A DNA stretch of 64,000 nt, from positions 1-64,000 of the forward strand of contig NZ_FNAN01000003.1 in the NCBI RefSeq assembly GCF_900101885.1, given 5' to 3'. A program made the translations under genes and the position numbers. This DNA is from Dyadobacter soli. Its GTDB lineage: Bacteria; Bacteroidota; Bacteroidia; Cytophagales; Spirosomataceae. Positions 35,534-44,151 of this stretch are shown here, piece by piece. The number at the start of each line of letters is the position of its first letter. The first letter of the stretch is position 1. The notes under the pieces are model-generated. The model did not search any database. It saw only the letters and a program-made list of their open reading frames with translations, and was not told the DNA's origin.

Positions 35534-37846
35534 CTAAAAACCGCGGTGTGGCGTCAGCGTCAGGATCACCATTTTGGACGTCGGGGTATTGCTCTTTTCA
35601 GCCACGCTCGTAATGGGCACTAGCACGTTGGTTTCCGGGAAATAGGTAGCCGTGCATTGTTCCGGAATCGGATATTCCACCACTACAAATTTGTGGGCAA
35701 CACGTTCCACGCCATCGTGATTGTTATGCAAATCGACGAGGTCGCCGTTCTTCATGTTGCGATCCGCGATGTCCTTTGCATTCATCAGAATCACGCGCCG
35801 CTCGTTATAAATGCCCCGGTAGCGGTCGTTCAAACCGTAAACGGTGGTATTGAACTGGTCGTGGCTGCGGATGGTCATCATCATCAGCTCGCCTTTTTGC
35901 AAATGCGGCATTTCAGGTGCGCCGATGTGGAAATGCGCCTTGCGGGTAGGTGTGTCGAAGCTGCCTGCCCGGTTGCAGTTAGGTAAATAGAAGCCGCCCG
36001 GTTGCCTTACCCGCTCGTTATAATCCGCAAAACCTGGAATTGTACGCTCAATATCGGTTCGGATAAGGTCGTAGTCTGCGCTGTATTTATCCCAGCTCAC
36101 TTTGCTGCGCGTTCCCAATGTGGCCTTGGCGAGCCTGCAAACGATCTCCGGCTCGCTTAGCAAATGCTCCGAAACCGGTTCCAGCACACCGCGGGATAAT
36201 TGCACCACACCCATCGAATTCTCGCATGACACAAACCGGTTTTCGCCACTGCGCATATCTTTATCACTCCGGCCGAGGCAGGGGAGTATCAATGCCTCCT
36301 GGCCGTGTACCAGGTGGCTGCGGTTCAGTTTGGTAGAAACATGGACGGTAAGGCGGCATTTCTGCAATGCTTCGGCAGTAAATCGCGTATCGGGCGTGGC
36401 AGACAGGAAGTTGCCGCCCATCGCAAAAAAGACTTTTGCTTCGCCCGCGTGCATGGCCTTAATGCATTCCACCACATCATAACCATGCTCCCGGGGCGGC
36501 GCGAAGTGGAAGTTCTTCTCGATCGCATCCAGCAGTTTAGCGGTCGGGCGCTCGAAAATGCCCATCGTACGGTCGCCCTGCACATTGCTATGCCCACGCA
36601 CCGGACAAGTACCCGCGCCCGGCTTGCCGATACTGCCTTTGAGCAACAGCAAATTCACGATTTCCTTAATGGTAGCGACGGCATTCTTGTGCTGCGTAAG
36701 CCCCATGGCCCAGCAGGCGATGATCTTGCTTTTCCCCGCAAGCACGCCCGCGACCTCCTGCACCTGCGCGTAAGGTATGCCCGCCTGCGTGGCGAGCTGT
36801 TCGGCATTGTATTGTTTCAGGTCTTGGAGGAAATCGGTGTAGCCTTGTGTGTTTTGGTTGATAAAATGCTGGTCAAAAACGCTGCCGGGCCGTTTTTCTT
36901 CCTCTTGCAGCAAAAGGAGCTCGATGGCTTTAAGTAAGGCCATGTCGCCGTTGAGCTTCACTTGCAGGAAAATGTCGGTCAGCGAGGGATTAATGCCGAG
37001 TACACCCGAAACGGTTTGCGGGTTGTTGAAGCCCATCAGACCGGTTTCCGGCAATGGATTAATGGAAATGATCGTCGCGCCGTTCGCCTTCGCCTTGCGC
37101 AATGCGGTGAGCATGCGCGGGTGATTGGTACCGGGATTCTGGCCAAGGATCATAATCACCTCGGCCTGGTAAAAGTCATTTAAAGTAACCGAGCCTTTGC
37201 CAATCCCCAGCGACTCGCCTAATGCCGTGCCGCTGCTCTCGTGGCACATATTGCTGCAATCGGGCAGGTTATTGGTGCCGTATTCCCGCACAAAAAGCTG
37301 GTAGAGGAATGCGGCTTCGTTGCTGGTACGGCCCGAGGTATAAAATACGGCCTCGTCGGGCGATGTGAGGCGGTTCAATTCCTTTCCTATTTTATCGAAT
37401 GCGGCGTCCCAGGTAATGGGCTGGTAATGCGTGCCGCCTGCGGGCAGGAACATCGGTTCGGCAATGCGGCCTTTCCCACCGATTTCGTAATCCGAAAGCT
37501 TGCCCAACTCCTGCACGGAATGCTGCGAGAAAAACTCGGCCGTCAGTTTTTTGGCGGTCGCTTCTTCGGCTACGGCACGGGCGCCATTCTCGCAATATTC
37601 GGCGACGCCCGAGCGCTCGTCGTCCGGGTCGGGCCAGGCACAGCTGGGGCAATCGAAGCCGCCCTTTTTATTAAGGTTAAACAATGCCTTCATCCCGCGC
37701 TGCAAACCGGCTTCGCTGACGGTCATTTCCAATGCAGAAACGACCGCCGGAATGCCTGCGGCCACTTTTTTGATCGGTTCTTGTTTCAAACCGGTCAGTT
37801 TTTCCGGGTTTTCGGCACCGGGGATCGGAAGCGGGTTTTCGGACAT
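35534..37846 (-). CDS. YdeP/FdhF-like molybdopterin oxidoreductase
   Basis: A 770-residue molybdopterin enzyme of the FdhF/YdeP family. The N-terminal GFDCPSCAWPDP (C66, C69) and AEYCENGA (C85) are the family's cysteine cluster, probably binding a metal centre. The body shows TSGRTSNEAAFLYQLFVREYG, NMCHESSGTAL and GPNPGTNHPRM-like LGQNPGTNHPRML blocks, and a molybdopterin dinucleotide-binding C-terminus (TIRSHDQFNTTVYGLNDRYR). The physiological electron donor is unknown, although E. coli YdeP has been linked to acid resistance. It is the last gene of a minus-strand cluster with DUF7009, fdhD and mobA, 3 bp after the DUF7009 stop. Confidence 0.92.
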   Translation of the reverse strand: MSENPLPIPGAENPEKLTGLKQEPIKKVAAGIPAVVSALEMTVSEAGLQRGMKALFNLNKKGGFDCPSCAWPDPDDERSGVAEYCENGARAVAEEATAKKLTAEFFSQHSVQELGKLSDYEIGGKGRIAEPMFLPAGGTHYQPITWDAAFDKIGKELNRLTSPDEAVFYTSGRTSNEAAFLYQLFVREYGTNNLPDCSNMCHESSGTALGESLGIGKGSVTLNDFYQAEVIMILGQNPGTNHPRMLTALRKAKANGATIISINPLPETGLMGFNNPQTVSGVLGINPSLTDIFLQVKLNGDMALLKAIELLLLQEEEKRPGSVFDQHFINQNTQGYTDFLQDLKQYNAEQLATQAGIPYAQVQEVAGVLAGKSKIIACWAMGLTQHKNAVATIKEIVNLLLLKGSIGKPGAGTCPVRGHSNVQGDRTMGIFERPTAKLLDAIEKNFHFAPPREHGYDVVECIKAMHAGEAKVFFAMGGNFLSATPDTRFTAEALQKCRLTVHVSTKLNRSHLVHGQEALILPCLGRSDKDMRSGENRFVSCENSMGVVQLSRGVLEPVSEHLLSEPEIVCRLAKATLGTRSKVSWDKYSADYDLIRTDIERTIPGFADYNERVRQPGGFYLPNCNRAGSFDTPTRKAHFHIGAPEMPHLQKGELMMMTIRSHDQFNTTVYGLNDRYRGIYNERRVILMNAKDIADRNMKNGDLVDLHNNHDGVERVAHKFVVVEYPIPEQCTATYFPETNVLVPITSVAEKSNTPTSKMVILTLTPHRGF

Positions 37847-37849
37847 TGT

Positions 37850-38212
37850 TCAGCAGGTTTTAGGATTGTCGTAATTGTCGGACTGGTCTTCCTCGACATT
37901 ATCGAGGCATTTAAAATCTTTTTCAATCAATAAATACAACGAACTACCCTCGCCGAGCGGCATATTTCCTTCAAACCCGACGGTATTGTTCGCGGCCCAG
38001 CCTGTCAGCAGTTTTTCAGGTACTTCGAGGGTGATTTTGTTTTGCTCAAACCGCGCTTCCAGCTCATTACCAGTCGATTTTCGTATTGCATAACTCAATT
38101 GCGAAGGGCCGAAATCGGTCGTTTCTTCCAGGTAACCTTCTTCTTCCAGCCTGCCGACCTCCGTTTTGGATAGTCTGAAACGTACCGAATTCCGGTAAAT
38201 GCGGATTTTCAT
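37850..38212 (-). CDS. DUF7009-like small protein within the molybdenum cluster
   Basis: A 120-residue protein (MKIRIYRNSVRFRLSKTEVG, then LSYAIRKSTGNELEARFEQN, KITLEVPEKL, LYLLIEKDFKCLDNVEEDQS) ending DNYDNPKTC. I take it for DUF7009 from its first strand pair and the KDFKCL/acidic tail, but function is unknown. Two cysteines, one of them the very last residue, could bind metal or carry a persulfide. It is tightly packed: 2 bp after fdhD and 3 bp before ydeP. A role in maturation or electron transfer to YdeP is inference from position. Confidence 0.75.
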   Translation of the reverse strand: MKIRIYRNSVRFRLSKTEVGRLEEEGYLEETTDFGPSQLSYAIRKSTGNELEARFEQNKITLEVPEKLLTGWAANNTVGFEGNMPLGEGSSLYLLIEKDFKCLDNVEEDQSDNYDNPKTC

Positions 38213-38214
38213 AA

Positions 38215-39042
38215 TTATTGGATCCGGTGATGACCGGTGTAAATGTTGAATTTATCGTTTTTAAGAAACCCTACGAGCGTAATGCCACTCTCTTCCGCCA
38301 GCTGCACCGCCAGGCTGGAAGGCGCACCTATCGCGGCCACGATCCTAATGCCGGCCATTGCGGCTTTTTGAATAAGTTCGAAGCTTGCCCGGCCGCTGAG
38401 CAGGAGGATATTTTTGTCGAGCGGCAGTTGATCGGCCAGCAATGCAGTCCCAATAATTTTGTCCAATGCATTATGCCGTCCCACATCTTCGCGCAACATC
38501 AAAAATTGCCCGGAAACATCGAAAAGCGCCGAAGCATGCAGTCCGCCGGTAGTTTCAAAAGTACTCTGATGCTGAACAATCTGCCCCACGAGCCGGTACA
38601 AAAGTTCTTTTTTCAAAATCAGACCTTCATTGGCATTCGCATAAGCCGAGCGTGTTTTGATCGCGTCAATGCTTGCCTTACCGCAAACGCCGCAGCTCGA
38701 TGTCGTGTAGAAGTTGCGTTCCAGGGAACCAATTTGGGGTTCGAAACCGGCGGAAAATGTCACTATCACGCGGTTTTCATCAAATGGCGAATGCGCAATG
38801 CCGTCGATCTGGCTTTTGGAATGGATAATGCCCTCAGTGAACAGAAATCCGGCGGCGAGTTCACGGTCGTTACCCGGCGTCCGCATGGTTACCGAAATGC
38901 TTTTGCGCTCGCTACGCCCCGCCGACTGAAATGCAATTTGTATTTCGAGCGGTTCCTCCACGGCCAATTGGTCGTCGAGGATTTCGGCGCCTTCCCCACT
39001 GATGCGCGTGATTTTATGACTGGTTATCGAACTCGTCTCCAT
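38215..39042 (-). CDS. fdhD: Formate dehydrogenase accessory sulfurtransferase FdhD
   Basis: A 275-residue protein that moves sulfur from a cysteine desulfurase to the molybdenum cofactor of formate dehydrogenase-type enzymes. The active-site pair C117-G-V-C120 in YTTSSCGVCGKAS is present, with the flanking TPGNDRELAAGFLFTEGI and, later, HASALFD, REDVGRHNALDKIIG and SGRASFELIQKAAMAGI. Its start overlaps the end of mobA by 29 bp. The presence of FdhD next to a YdeP-family enzyme suggests the Mo centre of YdeP needs a terminal sulfido ligand. Confidence 0.95.
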   Translation of the reverse strand: METSSITSHKITRISGEGAEILDDQLAVEEPLEIQIAFQSAGRSERKSISVTMRTPGNDRELAAGFLFTEGIIHSKSQIDGIAHSPFDENRVIVTFSAGFEPQIGSLERNFYTTSSCGVCGKASIDAIKTRSAYANANEGLILKKELLYRLVGQIVQHQSTFETTGGLHASALFDVSGQFLMLREDVGRHNALDKIIGTALLADQLPLDKNILLLSGRASFELIQKAAMAGIRIVAAIGAPSSLAVQLAEESGITLVGFLKNDKFNIYTGHHRIQ

Positions 39043-39637
39043 TTTGAATGTCGTAATTTGCTTCGAGGGCTTGTTTTACGGCCCTGTAATCGTCCATCGT
39101 ATCCACACTTCGCATTGTTTTCTCAGACAATGGTCGGTATTTTCCCGCATTCGCTGCTTGCAGAAAACGCTGCAACGAGCGCGAACCGTTTTCAAAAGCA
39201 TTCAATAGTGCACTACCCGCCGACCGTGAATACCATCCGAGCAGCGGCTCGTAGAATGCATTTTCATTATAAAAGGCCGCGGCAGGTGAATCCTTATCAG
39301 TATGGTGAAGAAAATTAGCCAGCTCGTCCGTGGTCAGGTAGGGATAATCGCAGCCGGCTACCAGGAAGTCGTTTCCCGGGAAGGTCTCAAAGGCGGTGAG
39401 TAATCCGCTCAACGGCCCTGATCCGGCGTATTTTGCAAGATCTGCCAATTTCCGATAGCTGGTCCGGAAAGTGTTGTATTGCTCTGCATTGCAGCAAAGG
39501 ACCACGCGCTCGCACAGGGGTGCGAGGAGGTCGGCAACGTGTTCATGCTGAGGTTTTTGGTAGTACACCAGCAGGCTTTTGTCGGTACCCATTCTTGTGC
39601 TTTCGCCGCCGCAGATCACCAGTCCGTATAAGCTCAT
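39014..39637 (-). CDS. mobA: Molybdenum cofactor guanylyltransferase
   Basis: A 207-residue nucleotidyltransferase adding GMP to molybdopterin. The signature CGGESTRMGTDK spans 9-20; LADLAKYAGSGPLSGLLTAF and FLVAGCDYPYLTTDEL (metal-binding Asp) follow, all as in MobA. It is the first gene of the minus-strand group mobA-fdhD-DUF7009-ydeP, overlapping fdhD by 29 bp, so the group is a single transcription unit. It is divergent from the kinase-like unknown at 39687 with a 49-bp gap. Confidence 0.92.
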   Translation of the reverse strand: MSLYGLVICGGESTRMGTDKSLLVYYQKPQHEHVADLLAPLCERVVLCCNAEQYNTFRTSYRKLADLAKYAGSGPLSGLLTAFETFPGNDFLVAGCDYPYLTTDELANFLHHTDKDSPAAAFYNENAFYEPLLGWYSRSAGSALLNAFENGSRSLQRFLQAANAGKYRPLSEKTMRSVDTMDDYRAVKQALEANYDIQNGDEFDNQS

Positions 39638-39686
39638 TGGGTCAGTTCGATGGTTTTAATCGGTCAAATATGCGTAACTTCCTTTT

Positions 39687-40730
39687 ATGGAAATGGGTGA
39701 TGTAACAATATTAAAGAAAAAGCCGATCTACCCGGTGAGCCCGGAGCTGCGCAAATACCTGCGTTTTTACCAGCGCGATGCCCGCTTGCCCGTAGCCTAC
39801 CACGATCTGCTGAACTTCTACGAATCGTTTCCGGTAACGGATAAAAATGGGCGGGATACCCTTTGGGAAAGCCCGCTTTACCCGCCGCACGAGCTGGAAA
39901 GGCTGCATACCGGCCTGAAAAAAGTTTACGCCATGTTGAAGGCCAATGGTAACCTGCGCATTGTAGAGCACAAATACATCGACCGCATCGACTACTGCAA
40001 ATTCGGGAATTCGAACCCGTTCCGCATTAAAATCGTGAACCGGCTGAATGATATTTACGACTATTTCTACGTCAAAAAGGCCGATTCTTCCCGCATTTAC
40101 GGGCTGGAACTTGAAGAAATATTTTCGCCCAACCAGGTCAACTATATCGTGGACGGTGAAACGCTGATCGAAGAGCACATCGCGGGCATTCCGGGCGACG
40201 AGTTCGCGCGTACACGTATGAGCGACCCCGATTACAACCCGATCAGGATCGCCAAGGAGTTTGTGAAGTTCAACGAGCGGTGCAAGATCACCTTGCTGGG
40301 CGACATGCGGTCCTACAACTTCGTGATGCAGATCACTCCCGATTTCGACGATTTCCAGTTCCGTCTCCGCGCCATCGACTTCGACCAGCAGTTTTACGAG
40401 GGTAATCTCAAAGTGTACATGCCCCAGTTCTTCAAAGAAAACCGGGCATATGTGCAGCTGGCGATGGAATATCTGACCGATAAGACCGTCATCCAGTACC
40501 AGCAGGAAGAGCAATCGTCGATCATGTACCAGTCCAAAGCAGAGCGCTACCGCCTCCGCGACCTGCGGGATGTGTGTATCAAAGACAAAATATCGACCAC
40601 AGAAAACATTCATCAACTGCGGGAAAGTCTTGCTATACACTATTCGGACGACCATTACCACAAGTGCGAGACAATGACCGAGATTATCGAGCTGAATATT
40701 AAGAATGTGATACGGATGGTGATTGCTTAA
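39687..40730 (+). CDS. Conserved unknown with kinase-like catalytic residues
   Basis: A 347-residue cytosolic protein from ATG 39687 (a second ATG at 39693). I do not recognise a named family. The segment LLGDMRSYNFVMQ (204-214) followed 20 residues later by AIDFDQQFYEG (229-239) resembles the catalytic loop (H/G-D-x4-N) and DFD/DFG metal site of protein-kinase-fold enzymes such as aminoglycoside or HipA-type kinases. An Ile-Glu pair (LIEEHIAGIPGDEFAR, 160-175) lies where a hinge would be. No clear P-loop lysine is apparent. It is transcribed divergently from mobA and upstream of mnmA. Kinase activity is a hypothesis. Confidence 0.6.
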   Translation: MEMGDVTILKKKPIYPVSPELRKYLRFYQRDARLPVAYHDLLNFYESFPVTDKNGRDTLWESPLYPPHELERLHTGLKKVYAMLKANGNLRIVEHKYIDRIDYCKFGNSNPFRIKIVNRLNDIYDYFYVKKADSSRIYGLELEEIFSPNQVNYIVDGETLIEEHIAGIPGDEFARTRMSDPDYNPIRIAKEFVKFNERCKITLLGDMRSYNFVMQITPDFDDFQFRLRAIDFDQQFYEGNLKVYMPQFFKENRAYVQLAMEYLTDKTVIQYQQEEQSSIMYQSKAERYRLRDLRDVCIKDKISTTENIHQLRESLAIHYSDDHYHKCETMTEIIELNIKNVIRMVIA

Positions 40731-40794
40731 TGGACGTAACGGCGCATTTATCGTCAACAACGACTGATTTTAAGGTATTCCTTGAATATTATCG

Positions 40795-40802
40795 TAATTT
40801 TG
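40795..40802 (+). promoter_or_regulatory. Candidate -7 box for mnmA
   Basis: TAATTTTG matches TAnnTTTG and lies 95 bp upstream of the mnmA start in the 167-bp gap after the kinase-like gene. No convincing -33 element was placed. Confidence 0.35.
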
Positions 40803-40897
40803 TGGCCGCATTAGGAACCGGCTGTCATTTAACGGCGTTGGATTCTTTCAATTCTAACTAAAATCGGAAGGCATTCAACCTTCGGCAGATTACTATT

Positions 40898-42004
40898 ATG
40901 AGTAAACACGGACGCATTCTTGTCGCCATGAGCGGCGGCATCGACAGCTCGCTCGCAGCTGTCCTTCTCCACGAACAAGGTTATGAAGTCATCGGAATGA
41001 CGATGAAAACCTGGGACTACGCCAGCAGCGGCGGCACCAAAAAAGAAACTGGCTGTTGTTCGCTGGACTCCATCAACGACGCACGCAATATTGCGGTGGA
41101 ACTCGGTTTCCCGCATTATATTCTCGACATCCGCGCCGAATTCGGCGATTACGTGATCGACCATTTCACAGGCGAATACCTCGAAGGCCGTACGCCTAAC
41201 CCCTGCGTGCTTTGTAATACGCATATCAAATGGGATGCATTGCTCCGCCGCGCAGATCGCCTCGATTGCGAGTTTATCGCTACTGGGCATTATGCCAATA
41301 TGCAATTCAACGACGGCCGCCATTACGTTTCCAAAGGCATTGATGCGTGGAAAGACCAAAGCTACGTGCTTTGGGGCGTGTCGCAGGAAAGTCTTGCCCG
41401 GACCAAATTGCCATTGGGCTATTTGCATAAATCCGAGATCCGGGAAATGGCCCGGGAAAGAGGTTTTATTGATCTGGTGAATAAATCCGAGAGCTACGAA
41501 ATCTGCTTCGTACCCGATAACGACTATCGCGGCTTCCTGAAAAGACGCATTCCGGGCCTGGAAGCGGAAGTAGCGGGTGGGAACTTCGTTTATGCAGACG
41601 GCACCGTCGTTGGGAAGCATGAAGGCTACCCATTCTACACCGTCGGCCAGCGTAAAGGCCTAGGCATTGCATTAGGCCGTCCCGTTTTCGTGACCGAAAT
41701 CCGGAAAGATACCAACGAAGTGGTACTTGGCGACATGCCTGACCTTTTCCGAGACGGCATGAATGTGAGTAAACTGAATCTCCAAAAATACGCTTCGATC
41801 GAAAAGCCGCTCGAAACCGTTACCAAAGTCCGTTACAAACACGACGGCACCCCGGCGATCATCGAACAAACCGGCCCGGACCAAATCGTTGCCCGCTTCC
41901 ACGACGGCGTCAACGGCATCGCACCAGGACAAGCCGCTGTGTTTTACGAAGGCGATGATGTGATAGGTGGCGGCTGGATTATGAAGAGCTTCCGCCAGGA
42001 GTAG
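40898..42004 (+). CDS. mnmA: tRNA-specific 2-thiouridylase MnmA
   Basis: A 368-residue enzyme that thiolates U34 of tRNA-Lys, -Glu and -Gln. The PP-loop SGGIDSSLAAVLL lies near 10-22. The catalytic cysteines are in NPCVLCNTHIKW and, about 100 residues on, in YEICFVPDNDYRGFL. FYTVGQRKGLGIALG and the beta-barrel C-terminus (VRYKHDGTPAIIE, AVFYEGDDVIGGGWI) complete the family layout. MTMKTWDYASSGGTKKETGCCSLDSINDARN is shared with Bacteroidota members only in outline. A perfect palindrome follows the stop. Confidence 0.95.
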   Translation: MSKHGRILVAMSGGIDSSLAAVLLHEQGYEVIGMTMKTWDYASSGGTKKETGCCSLDSINDARNIAVELGFPHYILDIRAEFGDYVIDHFTGEYLEGRTPNPCVLCNTHIKWDALLRRADRLDCEFIATGHYANMQFNDGRHYVSKGIDAWKDQSYVLWGVSQESLARTKLPLGYLHKSEIREMARERGFIDLVNKSESYEICFVPDNDYRGFLKRRIPGLEAEVAGGNFVYADGTVVGKHEGYPFYTVGQRKGLGIALGRPVFVTEIRKDTNEVVLGDMPDLFRDGMNVSKLNLQKYASIEKPLETVTKVRYKHDGTPAIIEQTGPDQIVARFHDGVNGIAPGQAAVFYEGDDVIGGGWIMKSFRQE

Positions 42005-42007
42005 TTA

Positions 42008-42035
42008 AAAAGGCAAGTCGATCGACTTGCCTTTT
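42008..42035. terminator. 28-bp perfect palindrome, bidirectional terminator
   Basis: The 28 bases are a perfect palindrome (arms AAAAGGCAAGTCGA) between the convergent stops of mnmA (42004) and rlmB (42041), with A- and T-runs at its ends. Confidence 0.9.
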
Positions 42036-42040
42036 GCATA

Positions 42041-42811
42041 TTATTTTATCCGCTGCCTCACAGCCTCGTACAATACAATAGAACTAGCAACCGATACATT
42101 CAGCGACTCTACCTGCCCATTTAGAGGGATTCGCGCGCCACTGTCCGCCAGGTCGATGAATTCTTTGGAAATACCATCTTCTTCCGAACCCATGATGATC
42201 ACGGTTGGGATGGTGAAGTCGATTTCGTACAATGACTTATCCGTTTTCTCTGTACAAGCTACTATTTGCAGTCCGCTGTTTCTGAGATACATGAGTGTTT
42301 CCCAGAGGTTTGGCTCGCGGCAGATAGGCAGGAAGTTCAATGCACCGGATGAAGTTTTCATGGCATCCGCATTGATCTGCGCACCGCCTTTGGTAGGAAC
42401 GATGATGGCCTGCACGCCTGCGCATTCGGCTGTACGCGCGATGGCGCCGAAGTTGCGGACGTCGGTAACGCGGTCGAGCAGGAGCAGGAGCGGGGTTTTG
42501 CCGTCCTCGTACACCTGCGTGAGCACATTATGCAACGGCATGTACTGGATCGGCGATACAAATGCGATGACGCCCTGGTGATTTTTGCGGGTTACCCGGT
42601 TCAGTTTTTCAACCGGTACGCGCTGATAGGGAACGCCGAGTTCTTTGGCGAGCTTCTCAATTTCAGCGAGCCCAAACTCGCGCTGAATGAATAAACGTTC
42701 GATTTCTTTCCCCGAACGAAGGGTTTCAAGTACCGACTGCGTACCAAAAACCATATCGGCCTGGGACTGTCTTGGGGCTGGTTTTCTTACCGTATACTTC
42801 CGTTTCTCCAT
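42041..42811 (-). CDS. rlmB: 23S rRNA (guanosine-2'-O-)-methyltransferase RlmB
   Basis: A 256-residue SPOUT methyltransferase from ATG 42811 (MEKRKYTVRKPAPRQSQ). The N-terminal substrate-binding part (VFGTQSVLETLRSGKEIERL) is followed by the three SPOUT motifs: LDRVTDVRNFGAIARTAE, VIIMGSEEDGIS and PLNGQVESLNVSVASSIVLY. This set marks TrmH/RlmB, which methylates G2251 or its equivalent. Its first 25 bp overlap the end of the GWxTD gene upstream, so the two are probably co-transcribed although unrelated in function. Confidence 0.92.
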   Translation of the reverse strand: MEKRKYTVRKPAPRQSQADMVFGTQSVLETLRSGKEIERLFIQREFGLAEIEKLAKELGVPYQRVPVEKLNRVTRKNHQGVIAFVSPIQYMPLHNVLTQVYEDGKTPLLLLLDRVTDVRNFGAIARTAECAGVQAIIVPTKGGAQINADAMKTSSGALNFLPICREPNLWETLMYLRNSGLQIVACTEKTDKSLYEIDFTIPTVIIMGSEEDGISKEFIDLADSGARIPLNGQVESLNVSVASSIVLYEAVRQRIK

Positions 42812-44079
42812 GCTTCTACTACTGGATACCAAATCGGCTGGTATTCGGCATAGCGAACCAGTTCATAATGATCATCCACAAATTGATTGTTTCTTCTGTT
42901 AAATGTAAAATTGACGTTTTGCGCGTTGCCTCTGTGATCGTAGGTCCACACTTCGCGGTCTTTGCTGCGCTGTACTTTGTCAGGTGGGCCTAAAACGATG
43001 TAAATCATCCCTTTATCGGTTTTCCAGCCCTCTTTGTAGGTGGTGAAAAGCTGGTTGGCTTCTTCGACACGTCCATAGAAAGAGCGGATAGACTGCTGAG
43101 CAAGCGGTGCATTGCCGTTCATGAGCGTAAGCCAGTATTTATCCAATGCCTTTTTAAAATCCTCGGCTTTTTTGATCTCGTTGATCTCGTTGTTGGTGCT
43201 CATATAGAGCAGCGGACCGAGCAGCAGTTGCGGACGGGTAACCTTCGGAAAGCGCTCGTTTACGACGAGAATGCCGAGTCCTTCGGATTGCGTTGTGTCT
43301 GCGAAAACGTTATACAGGCCTTCTTTCGTGAATTGAAGCGGCTGGTTGGCGCTGATCGTAAAGGTACTGTCTACTTCCAGCGATTTGTTACCGCTCTTCG
43401 GCGCGATGTTCATCGGCGATCCTGCGGGCTCGAAGTCGTGGTTATAGTAGTAAACGTGCAGCTGGTCCGTGTTTTCGCCTGCTTTTTTAACCGTAAACTG
43501 CTCGGTTGAGCTTAAATAATGTCGTTGTAAGGGTTGGGTCGAGTTGCCGGTATAGACGCCGTACATTTGATTCACGGCCAGTTTCTTAAAGCGGATAGTG
43601 AGGTCGTTCAGTACCTTTTTCAGTGTTCCGGTCTGGCTGATTTCGCTGAGGAGAACGCCATAATCGCGGTTAGGGCTTTTCAGCTCGTAGGAAATGACAA
43701 TCTTATCGCCCATTCGGGAAACGTTCGTGGAATCGAGCTTTACATTGCCGTAGCCGAGGCGTTCGCGTGTTCCGTAGTCGGAGTAAATGACGTAGTTGAG
43801 GTTGTAGAGCCTTACGAAATCCGCGACGCTGATCGCATTTTTACCTTTGAAGGCATCCACATAAAGAAATACCGACGTTTGCGTCGTGTCTTTCAACAGA
43901 TATTTGCTTTGGATAGCTACCAGAGAGAGCTCCTCGTTGACCGGCGCCGGTGCCTGCTGTTGCTCCATGGACCGCACCTGGGCTTCCGGGATCTGCTTCA
44001 CAGACTTATTCGATGATGCGCACCCGGCCATCACCAAAACAGACATTATATAGATACAAAAGCGAAGATTTGTTCTCAT
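42787..44079 (-). CDS. GWxTD-domain lipoprotein
   Basis: A 430-residue protein from ATG 44079, chosen because it gives a lipoprotein signal with lipobox VMAGC (C20). The GWxTD domain is visible near the C-terminus: EGWKTDKGMIYIVLGPPDKV, then WTYDHRGNAQNVNFTFNRRN and HYELVRYAEYQPIW. The N-terminal half is rich in beta strands and a Q/P-rich linker follows the lipid anchor. The domain is widespread in Bacteroidota and Acidobacteria but its role is unknown. It overlaps the start of rlmB. Confidence 0.88.
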   Translation of the reverse strand: MRTNLRFCIYIMSVLVMAGCASSNKSVKQIPEAQVRSMEQQQAPAPVNEELSLVAIQSKYLLKDTTQTSVFLYVDAFKGKNAISVADFVRLYNLNYVIYSDYGTRERLGYGNVKLDSTNVSRMGDKIVISYELKSPNRDYGVLLSEISQTGTLKKVLNDLTIRFKKLAVNQMYGVYTGNSTQPLQRHYLSSTEQFTVKKAGENTDQLHVYYYNHDFEPAGSPMNIAPKSGNKSLEVDSTFTISANQPLQFTKEGLYNVFADTTQSEGLGILVVNERFPKVTRPQLLLGPLLYMSTNNEINEIKKAEDFKKALDKYWLTLMNGNAPLAQQSIRSFYGRVEEANQLFTTYKEGWKTDKGMIYIVLGPPDKVQRSKDREVWTYDHRGNAQNVNFTFNRRNNQFVDDHYELVRYAEYQPIWYPVVEAWRNGSIR

Positions 44080-44151
44080 ACAGGTGTATTCATCGTTTGT
44101 CAAATAACGAACGAACGGGCAAAATTACCCAATAAAACGGTAATAAAATTT

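Noticed and set aside
40010-40030. tRNA-like TTCGAACCC within the kinase-like gene
   Set aside because: It lies in a conserved coding frame with no acceptor or anticodon stem around it.
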